A stretch of DNA of 64,000 nt from an uncultured Holophagaceae bacterium (GTDB taxonomy: Bacteria; Acidobacteriota; Holophagae; Holophagales; Holophagaceae), in NCBI GenBank assembly GCA_903857495.1, contig CAIOFF010000017.1:62001-126000 (forward strand). Reading direction: 5' to 3'. Positions 42,801 through 48,869 of this stretch are shown piece by piece; the stretch's first letter is position 1, and each line of letters begins with the position of its first letter. The notes below the pieces were generated by a model. The model did no database searches. It was not told the origin of the DNA and saw only the letters and a program-made list of their open reading frames with translations. The translations under genes and the position numbers were made by a program.

Positions 42801-43266
42801 GCACGTACATCCCTTTGGAGGTGGCCACCGCCAGTAGATCCAGGTCCGGAGACAGGCTCAGATCCTGGATGCTGCCCTCGGTCACCCAGAGTCGCCTCGG
42901 GGCATCCTCCTGGTCCACCGAGGCCGACCAGACCTCCCGTTCGGTGGCCACCAGGGCGACCCCCGCTCGCCCTTCCAGGGCCAGGGCCGTGACCTTCCCG
43001 GGGAGGGGGCCGAAGGTCCGGAGGGTCCGCCCGGAGGCCAGCGCCACCGTCCGGAGCGTGTTGCCCTGCTGCAGGAGCAGGGCCGTGCTCCCGTCCGGGG
43101 AGAGGGCGAGCCGCTGCTGGGCCTCGGAGCTGGGCATGGCCCGTTCCGGCACGGTCACCGTGAGCAGCTCCTGGCCGGTCATGGCGCCGGCAAGAAGGAA
43201 CAGCAGGGCCAGGATTGCCCGGCGCCTGCCATGCACGGCAGCTCCCTTGGAGACAGAGGACGGCAT
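39835..43266 (-). CDS. Exported beta-propeller protein with C-terminal caspase-like domain
   Basis: The 1143-residue protein has an N-terminal signal sequence (ILALLFLLAGAMTGQ). WD40/PQQ-like propeller repeats fill roughly residues 40-330 (LALSPDGSTALLLQQGN, LSLSPDLDLLAVATSKG, LAYAPDARSLAVGGKNG). Beta-sandwich modules separated by Pro-rich linkers extend to about 920. The peptidase C14 domain (935-1110) has H979 in VFLAGHGIND and C1029 in FMDTCHAGN, the caspase dyad. It is probably periplasmic. The ATG at 43266 is used here, but a GTG at 43236 behind AAGGGAG is just as good. A 24-base gap separates it from the previous gene; FHA-Lon follows after 127 bases. Confidence 0.88.
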   Translation of the reverse strand: MPSSVSKGAAVHGRRRAILALLFLLAGAMTGQELLTVTVPERAMPSSEAQQRLALSPDGSTALLLQQGNTLRTVALASGRTLRTFGPLPGKVTALALEGRAGVALVATEREVWSASVDQEDAPRRLWVTEGSIQDLSLSPDLDLLAVATSKGMYVLNPRTGATVWSAAGSPGTSIRFAPAGNTVVLAAGKTLEVREVPGFALKQTWTLDFQVSALAYAPDARSLAVGGKNGRLLLKRLSDGQTLKQLDPDLAGREVALLTFASDASGLLVASGRTLQAFSGLERSTPASRTLTVDEPILSLAFSMSSGALLAVTEGGRALARWSVAVPPRLASRPLEELPVLTILSPGQGAKVASGGVDLAFQVTFPPERPVSRIRILAGGHPAHLTFTPSPGAAATPSEGSIGASFQSGRRYTCRVQLSDRDTTILLQADSPGGSSEPALLSLQRSSKTAQDLKVIPPTVTLLSPAGKVFLQSPSLVVSFRVSSPPGQPVTLVHALLDGVPVAFRNITRANGAPFDSALGWVNGETYHCRIEVPGWDSTLMLVADTDHASSAPAVAKLQWKSQLTPSTKSPAPAHAGLVPGEAPLAGGTVGTEFGKVRAGEQTSRILEGSPQGSAAAMEVDAKGRLRWRDPAADSARKAAPRNAGTASPATASRPAQPGLPSLQVLSPGDGSRFKGPEVQLSVKVGGTPGTEVTRLQVFVAGAPVDVVPQSPAGGPLSPPYPVGQVLEVSLPLPPRDCQISVLPEGSSGAGKPALLRLRFDGASTPVAATRGSVVQAAKPRISIIEPQHNALIRANVVQLGVRVTGDPKSPPPAIRILVDAQEVKAERVTPAVTPGAGARGLAEDTQYFSLTLPSKDCTVMAYAETPYATSDPSLVKLHWETPAKGATAAAAGPPTLYLLAVGVSNYKDKNITLTYPSKDAKDFAEAMSLQKGKLYRDVVVRVRTDDQATRDNIMDDLEWIQRQATQRDMVIVFLAGHGINDAVTGNYYYLPYDASIEAVKRTMIPGSEIHSTLARLTGTRILFMDTCHAGNVTGTAMRGVPDLRQFLQDLKDGGQGLVVITSSRPGQKSQEHPAWNNGAFTKALVEGLKGKAGKDRQGFITFTALDAYITQRVKELTKGTQAPATQKSTEVSDFPLAFSEL

Positions 43267-43290
43267 CTCGGTAGCAGCTCCAGGAAAGAC

Positions 43291-43992
43291 TCAGGACATT
43301 CCGGGGGGGGGAGAGGGCGGAATCACGGGGGAGGCCGCGGCCGGTGGCGCGCTGGGGGGCTCCATGGGAGGCGGTGGCGGCGGGGCCTGGGGCGGCGGCG
43401 CGGAGGGTGCCATGGCTCCGAACTCTGAGGGCGAGCGCCAGCGCTGGGTGCCGAGCTCCGCCGCGCGCTGGTCCTTGATGGCCCTGTTGCCGGAGAGCCA
43501 GCCATCGAGGAGCGTGCGGCTCCTGTCCAGGAGGGCCGCGGTGATGAGCGGCAGGAGGATCGGCAGGAAGCGGTTGCTGGCGCCTTCACAGGTGGTGCCC
43601 TGGATGTACTTGTCGAGTTCCTGGGAGCTGGTGTTGACGGCCTGCATGAGCTGCTTGAATTTTTCCGGCGGCGTCTTGTCGCTGTATTTGAGCTCGGCGA
43701 TCACCATATCGATCAGCTGGTTGGCCTTGCTCTTCAGCGAGAGGTAGCGGGAGTAGGTGCCCGCGTATTTCACGGAGTTGGCCTGGCACTCGTTCTGCAC
43801 TTTGATGAGCTGGTCCTGCCAGTACTCCCGCTTGGCATTAAGGCAAACAAAGTACTGCATCTTGTTCTTCAGGTTCGCATTTTCGGACAGGCAGTCGCCC
43901 TCCTCCACGGCAGGCGGAGCCTGGGATGCAACCGGGACCCCCGCCGCCAGGAAGAGCAACGCTGCTGAAAGCAATGAGACTCCACGGCGCAT
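43291..43992 (-). CDS. Exported Cys-containing helical protein with Pro-rich tail
   Basis: The 233-residue protein has a signal peptide (MRRGVSLLSAALLFLAAGVP) and a helical mature domain with four cysteines (GDCLSENAN, YFVCLNAKR, NECQANS, TTCEGAS) that could form two disulphides. A hydrophobic segment near residue 146 (FLPILLPLITAALL) and a long proline-rich tail (PPPQAPPPPPPMEPPSAPP) follow. The ATG at 43992 is chosen because GAGG lies eight bases upstream. It is first in the operon with the caspase and FHA-Lon genes. No family is recognised. Confidence 0.75.
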   Translation of the reverse strand: MRRGVSLLSAALLFLAAGVPVASQAPPAVEEGDCLSENANLKNKMQYFVCLNAKREYWQDQLIKVQNECQANSVKYAGTYSRYLSLKSKANQLIDMVIAELKYSDKTPPEKFKQLMQAVNTSSQELDKYIQGTTCEGASNRFLPILLPLITAALLDRSRTLLDGWLSGNRAIKDQRAAELGTQRWRSPSEFGAMAPSAPPPQAPPPPPPMEPPSAPPAAASPVIPPSPPPGMS

Positions 43993-44044
43993 ATCCATCA
44001 CCTCTCTCTTCTCTCTGGCTTGTTCGTTGGAATGGGTATCTGGC

Positions 44045-44057
44045 GATCATTATGATC
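44045..44057 (-). promoter_or_regulatory. Possible promoter/operator of the caspase operon
   Basis: A 13-bp palindrome, GATCATTATGATC, contains the minus-strand -10-like hexamer CATAAT (44049-44054). A CTGACT-like -35 lies about 15 bases further. It is 53 bases before the start of the operon's first gene. Confidence 0.35.
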
Positions 44058-44176
44058 CCTGGGTGCGAAAGTCAGGCCAGATGATTTCTATGGACTGCCC
44101 GCTATCGCGAGGCCAGGACCCGCTGGGCCCCGCCAATCAGGCGTAGACTGAAGCCGTCTTTCTCTGGAGGTCCTCC

Positions 44177-44947
44177 ATGGACACCTTGATCACTTCCCTC
44201 GGCTGCTTCGGCCCCGCGGCCCTCTTCGTGGTGATCTACCTGTTCTCCTGCCTCAAGGTGGTGAACGAATACGAGCGGCTGGTGGTCTTCACCCTGGGCA
44301 AGGTGGAGGACAAGCCCAAGGGACCAGGCCTCTGCTTTGTCTGGCGCCCCTTCCAGACTGCCATGACCGTGAGCCTTCGCACGGGCGTGCTGGAGGTGCC
44401 GAGCCAGGACGTCATCACCCGCGACAACGTCAGCCTGAAGGTCAGCGCCGTGGTCTACTCCCGGGTGCTGGATCCCAAGCAGGCCATCATCGGCGTCGAG
44501 AACTACTACTACGCCACCAGCCAGATCGCCCAGACTACCCTGCGCTCCATCCTGGGCGAGGTCAGCCTCGATGAGCTGCTGGCGGACCGGGAGAAGCTCA
44601 GCGCCCGCCTGCGGGAGATCATCGACCGCTCCACCGAGCCCTGGGGCGTGGAAGTGAGCAGCGTGGAGCTCAAGAGCGTCGACCTGCCCGAGCAGATCCA
44701 GCGCGCCATGGGCAAGCAGGCCGAGGCCGAGCGCGAGAAGCGGGCCAAGGTCATCGCGGCCGAGGGCGAGCTGCTGGCCTCCGAGCAGCTGCTGGAAGCC
44801 GCCAACAAGATCAGCCAGAACCCCACGGCCATCCAGATGCGCTACCTGCAGACCCTCACGGAGATCGCCGTGGAGAAGAACAGCACCATCGTCTTCCCGC
44901 TGCCCATGGAGCTCATGAAGGCCTTCGAGAAGTTCACCCAGAAGTAG
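44177..44947 (+). CDS. Slipin/stomatin (SPFH-domain) membrane protein
   Basis: The 256-residue protein has an N-terminal membrane segment (LGCFGPAALFVVIYLFSCL), the SPFH core (VVNEYERLVVFTLGKVEDKP, GLCFVWRPF, VDLPEQIQRAMGKQAEAER) and a C-terminal coiled-coil tail. Slipins scaffold membrane microdomains and usually pair with an NfeD-type partner, which is not next to it here. GGAGG precedes the ATG. It is convergent with the transglutaminase gene, overlapping it by 14 bases. Confidence 0.92.
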   Translation: MDTLITSLGCFGPAALFVVIYLFSCLKVVNEYERLVVFTLGKVEDKPKGPGLCFVWRPFQTAMTVSLRTGVLEVPSQDVITRDNVSLKVSAVVYSRVLDPKQAIIGVENYYYATSQIAQTTLRSILGEVSLDELLADREKLSARLREIIDRSTEPWGVEVSSVELKSVDLPEQIQRAMGKQAEAEREKRAKVIAAEGELLASEQLLEAANKISQNPTAIQMRYLQTLTEIAVEKNSTIVFPLPMELMKAFEKFTQK

Positions 44948-46907
44948 GCTTCCAGCCACGCCAGGCGCGGGCTTCGGCCCTCGCTAGGGCGGTGGCTGCG
45001 CCGCGGTTGCCAGAGTAGGCCTCGGCGTCCACGGCCTCGGCCAGGGCGGCGAGGGCCTCCCGGCGGTCGGGGCGCAGCTCGCCCAGGCGCAGCAGCCAGG
45101 CCCGGGCCGTCTCGCCCACCCGGGGCGCGGCAAAACGCCGGGTGCGCGCCAGCAAGGGGGCCAGGGCCCGGATGCGGCCGGGTCCTTCGGGGGCCGTCCG
45201 CCAGCGGGCGCGGGTGCGCCAGAGCAGCCAGGCGAGGGCTGCGAGGCCCAGGGCTCCGAGCAGGGGCCGGGACGGCGCGCGCCAGTGCCACTCCCAGCCC
45301 TGGGCGCGGGCCTGGAGCCAGGCCAGACCGCTCTGCTGGTCCTGGTCCGAGAAGCGCACCACGTAGCGCTCCCAGCGGTAGCGGACGGCATCCAGCCAGC
45401 GCGCCAGAGGGCCAAAGCCCTGGGCTTCCCCCGCGGCGCCCGCGGCGCCCGCCGGGGTCGGATCCACCGTGAACCAGCGGCCCTCGTGCCAGTACTCCAC
45501 CCAGCTGTGGGCCTCGTTCTGGCTCACGCGGAAGTAGCCCCCCTCGGGAATCCAGGGCCCCAGCCGGTAGCCGTTCACCACCCGGGCCGGAACCCCCCGG
45601 GCCCGCAGCATCAGCGCCAGGGCGGAGGCGAAATACTCGCAGTGGCCGGCCTGGGTCTGCTCAAGGAAGGCCTCGAGGGGATTGGCGGCCGGCCCGGCTG
45701 GGTTCTCCAGGGTGTAGCGGAAGCGGCCCAGGGCCGCAGCCAGCGTCTGGACCAGCTGTGGCGCGGGCAGGATGCCCGGGGCAAAGCGCAGACTGGCCCG
45801 GCGGGCGGCGTCGTGCTCCGGCTCCAGAGTGGTCAGCAGCTCCAGGCGGCGCGGGGTCAGGCGCCGCTCCGCAACCCCCGGCTCCCGGGGATCCCAGGTC
45901 ACGGTGACCGGGGCGGTGCGGGTCCGCGGGTAGCGCCACCGGAGGCTGGCACCGGGACCCGCCACCAGGGGCAGCTCGGCGGGCTCCAGGGAGGCCAGGC
46001 CGGCCGGCAGGGCCAGGATGCCGTGGGCGCTCGGGGTGTAGAGGATCTCGGCCCGGTGCGGTTCAGAGCCGGTGGCCCGGGCGCGCGCCAGGGCCGGCGT
46101 CAGGGCCGCGGGCTCCCAGCGGGGACCTCGGACCACCTCCAGGGTGATGCCGCGCAGCAGCGCCAGCCCCTGGGCCCAGTCGGGGTTCCGGTGGGGGTCG
46201 ACCCCCTCGGGCGGGAGGATGCGCAGGGCCACCTCGGGATTGGGTTCGAGGGGCCCCCCGCCGGACAGGTCCAGGCGCTCACTGAGGCCGGCCTGGCCGA
46301 TGCCGGTGCCAGCCCCTGCCAGGAGGGCCGGCCGCAGGCCCAGGCTCAGCCGCGGCAGGATCACGAAGAACCCGGCGCCAAAGAGGGCGGCCGCGCCCAC
46401 CCAGAGGGGCACCCGGGCCAGCGGCGGACGGGGCGGGGGGCCGGGCCGCAGGGCCGCGGAGGGCTCCCAGGCCTGCTGCACCAGGGCCAAGGTGGCGACG
46501 CAGGCCCAGGCCAGCGTCCAGAGGAAGAAGAGGAGGTCCGTGCCCGCGATGGCCGTGGTCAGGTAGAGCAGGAAGCCGATCAACAGCAGCTGGCGTCGCT
46601 GGGGCAGCTCGCGGGGCAGGGCCAGGCGGGCGCCGGCCAGGACGAAGAGGGTCTGGATGGCCACGGGAAAGATCCCGTGGCCGCGGGCCAGATTTCCGAG
46701 AAAGAACACCAGGGCGCCGATCTCCACCCAGCGGCGCCGCCGCTCGAGGTCCCAGCGCAACGCCTGCACCGCCGCCGCCGCGACCAAGGGCAGCACCATC
46801 AGCGCCAGCTCCCCGCTCTCGTAGATCCCCGTGGCCACCGTGGCTCCAAGGGCCACCCAGAGCGGCAGGTGATCGCTCCAGGGGGCCCACCGGAGCCTCA
46901 GGCCCAC
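44934..46907 (-). CDS. TgpA-like membrane transglutaminase
   Basis: This 657-residue protein has six or so membrane helices in its first 200 residues. A large extracytoplasmic part holds a transglutaminase-like domain with the catalytic triad Cys in HCEYFASALALML (about residue 420), His in NEAHSWVEYWHEG (about 465) and Asp in VDPTPAG (about 481). A last membrane helix (LLGALGLAALAWLLW) and a cytoplasmic DUF4129-like tail follow. This matches TgpA/DUF3488 proteins, often encoded with MoxR and DUF58; here it stands alone. It starts with GTG overlapping the anmK stop by ten bases. Confidence 0.88.
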   Translation of the reverse strand: MGLRLRWAPWSDHLPLWVALGATVATGIYESGELALMVLPLVAAAAVQALRWDLERRRRWVEIGALVFFLGNLARGHGIFPVAIQTLFVLAGARLALPRELPQRRQLLLIGFLLYLTTAIAGTDLLFFLWTLAWACVATLALVQQAWEPSAALRPGPPPRPPLARVPLWVGAAALFGAGFFVILPRLSLGLRPALLAGAGTGIGQAGLSERLDLSGGGPLEPNPEVALRILPPEGVDPHRNPDWAQGLALLRGITLEVVRGPRWEPAALTPALARARATGSEPHRAEILYTPSAHGILALPAGLASLEPAELPLVAGPGASLRWRYPRTRTAPVTVTWDPREPGVAERRLTPRRLELLTTLEPEHDAARRASLRFAPGILPAPQLVQTLAAALGRFRYTLENPAGPAANPLEAFLEQTQAGHCEYFASALALMLRARGVPARVVNGYRLGPWIPEGGYFRVSQNEAHSWVEYWHEGRWFTVDPTPAGAAGAAGEAQGFGPLARWLDAVRYRWERYVVRFSDQDQQSGLAWLQARAQGWEWHWRAPSRPLLGALGLAALAWLLWRTRARWRTAPEGPGRIRALAPLLARTRRFAAPRVGETARAWLLRLGELRPDRREALAALAEAVDAEAYSGNRGAATALARAEARAWRGWKPTSG

Positions 46908-48019
46908 ACCCAGCTCCCCAGCACCACGGGGCGGGCGGCCCCGGTGACTTCCGGCAGGTTCCCGGGCAGGCCCAGGGCGCTGGCGGCGCCCAGCAGGGCC
47001 CAGCTCACGGCTTCCCGCGCCCCGGAGGGAAACGCGGTGTCATCTTCCAGCGGCAGGGGCAGCCGCTCCGCCAGCTCCTGGCGTATTCGCTGGTGGCGGG
47101 CACCGCCGCCGCTGACCAGCCCCCGCAGGCCCACGGGCCAGGGAGCCACGCGGGTGGCCTCCTGGGCCACGGCGGCGGCAGTGAAGGCCGCCAGGGTGGC
47201 CAGGCGGTCCGCCAGGGGCAGCGCCTCCAGAGCCGGGGCCTCTTCGGCCAGCCAGGCTTCCCCGAAGACCTCGCGACCTGTGGACTTCGGCGGAACCGCC
47301 AGGAAGTAGGGATGCAGGAGCCACCGCGCCAGCCGTGGCTCGGCCACCTGGCCTGTGGCCGTGGCGCCCTCGGGATCGAAGGGGAGGCCCAGCCAGCGCT
47401 GAGCGGCGAGGTCCAGCAGGGACATGCCGGGCCCCGTGTCCCAGGCCCGGGTCCGCTGGCCGTCCCAGAGGGCCAGGTTCGCGATGCCGCCGAGGTTCAG
47501 GGCCAGCCAGGGGCCGGCGCCATGCAGCCAGCGCTCCGGCAGGGGCACCAGCGGGGCGCCCTGGCCGCCCAGGGCCAAGTCCCGGCGGCGGAGGTCCCAC
47601 ACCACGGGGCACGCGAGCGCCTCGGCCAGCACGTAGGGATCCGCCAGCTGCAGGCTCGCGCCCTGGCCGGGATGGTGCTGCACGGTCTGGCCATGCAGGG
47701 CGGCCAGGTCCGGCCGAAGGTCCAGCTTGGCGCAGAGGTCGTAGGCCGCGCGGGCATGGTGGTTGCCGAGGCGCCGCTGGAGGATGCAGAGCCCTGCCGG
47801 ATCCAGGGCGTTGGAGGCGGCGGCCAGCACCTGCTGCCGCACGGGCGCGGGATAGGCGGCGCTGTGGTGGCCCAGGAGGGCGCGGAAGGGCTGCCCGGCC
47901 TGGAAGCCGCCGGGGTCCACCTCGATGACCACGACGTCCACGCCGTCGGCGCTGGTGCCCGACATCAGGCCCAGCACGCGCCAGGGACGGTCCTCCGGGA
48001 GCGGGACGCGGGTTCGCAT
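46898..48019 (-). CDS. anmK: Anhydro-N-acetylmuramic acid kinase
   Basis: The 373-residue sugar kinase recycles 1,6-anhydro-MurNAc from peptidoglycan turnover to MurNAc-6-phosphate. It shows the family signature GLMSGTSADGVDVV at the start, LHGQTVQHHPG, LNLGGIANLAL and the C-terminal SGGGARHQRI and PSGAREAVSWALLG. Length is normal. It is followed by the transglutaminase gene with overlap. The other recycling genes are not in the window. Confidence 0.95.
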   Translation of the reverse strand: MRTRVPLPEDRPWRVLGLMSGTSADGVDVVVIEVDPGGFQAGQPFRALLGHHSAAYPAPVRQQVLAAASNALDPAGLCILQRRLGNHHARAAYDLCAKLDLRPDLAALHGQTVQHHPGQGASLQLADPYVLAEALACPVVWDLRRRDLALGGQGAPLVPLPERWLHGAGPWLALNLGGIANLALWDGQRTRAWDTGPGMSLLDLAAQRWLGLPFDPEGATATGQVAEPRLARWLLHPYFLAVPPKSTGREVFGEAWLAEEAPALEALPLADRLATLAAFTAAAVAQEATRVAPWPVGLRGLVSGGGARHQRIRQELAERLPLPLEDDTAFPSGAREAVSWALLGAASALGLPGNLPEVTGAARPVVLGSWVWA

Positions 48020-48087
48020 GCTGCTGATGATGCCAGCAAGTACTGTTGGCTGTGGATGCGGATACCCTTGGGGCGTCGGGGGTACCC

Positions 48088-48663
48088 ATGACCACCATCA
48101 TCGTCCTCATCATCATCGGCGCTGTCCTCTACCTCGTGCTGCGGGGCCGGCAGGACCAGCCTGAGCAGCTGGGCGCCTCGCGCCGGGCGCTGCCCACGGG
48201 CCCGCTGGAGCCCCACACCTTCGCCTGTCCCTATCCCAAGTGCCCCACCTGCGGCGCCTCCGGCGACAAGATGAAGCAGGAGTGGGACGGGCTCCGCTCC
48301 GTCAAGTGGTCCTGCGGCTACTGCAGCGCCGTGGCTGGAGTGCAGTCTCTCAAGGACGAGGAGCTGCCCCCTTCGGCCCGTCGGCAGCTGGGCATGGATG
48401 CGCCGGCTCAGGGCTCCATGCCCATGCAGCCAGGCGGCTACGGGCAGGGTGGCGGCATGGGCGGGCTGCTGACAGGCATGATGCTCGGCAGCATGATGGG
48501 CGGCGGGAGCCACCATGAGCACCGCAACCAGGACGGCGATGGCTTCGGCGGCGACAGCTCCGGGGGCTCCTCCAGCGACTGGGGCGACTCCGGGGGCGGC
48601 GACTCGGGAGGTGGTGACTGGGGTGATTCCGGCGGCGGCGACTCCGGCGGCGGAGACTGGTAA
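48088..48663 (+). CDS. Single-TM zinc-ribbon protein with Gly/Asp/Ser repeat tail
   Basis: The 191-residue protein has an N-terminal membrane helix (TTIIVLIIIGAVLYLVL) and a cysteine-rich segment that looks like a zinc ribbon (CPYPKCPTCG, CGYCS). A Gly/Met/Gln-rich stretch and a repeated tail of the form DSGGGDSGGGDWG ending in Trp follow. The tail is similar in composition to secreted membrane proteins that end in GGG repeats, but no family is assigned. The ATG at 48088 is favoured over upstream starts because the helix then begins at residue 2. It is divergent from anmK. Confidence 0.7.
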   Translation: MTTIIVLIIIGAVLYLVLRGRQDQPEQLGASRRALPTGPLEPHTFACPYPKCPTCGASGDKMKQEWDGLRSVKWSCGYCSAVAGVQSLKDEELPPSARRQLGMDAPAQGSMPMQPGGYGQGGGMGGLLTGMMLGSMMGGGSHHEHRNQDGDGFGGDSSGGSSSDWGDSGGGDSGGGDWGDSGGGDSGGGDW

Positions 48664-48812
48664 CAACCGCTGCGAGGCCGTAGCCGAGGGCTTCCGGCGC
48701 CAGGCTGCGACGGCTACGAGAATCCACGTAAGCGACGATAAATGATGATCGAATCGTCGTTTATCCGTGTGGACATTTGTCTTGATTCGTCAGTCTTTCT
48801 GCCCATGATGGA

Positions 48813-48859
48813 CGCAATCGCCTTTTGATTGCGGCCATCCGATGGTGGCCTTTCTTTTT
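48813..48859 (+). promoter_or_regulatory. Leader hairpins with T-run before the TonB receptor gene (attenuator candidate)
   Basis: A stem CGCAATC (48813-48819) pairs with GATTGCG (48827-48833). A second GC-rich hairpin, GGCCA at 48833-48837 with TGGCC at 48846-48850 and a CC/GG extension, is followed at once by TTTCTTTTT (48851-48859). The Shine-Dalgarno AGGAGC of the receptor comes directly after. This looks like an intrinsic terminator placed to control entry into the gene. Confidence 0.45.
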
Positions 48860-48869
48860 AGGAGCGGCC

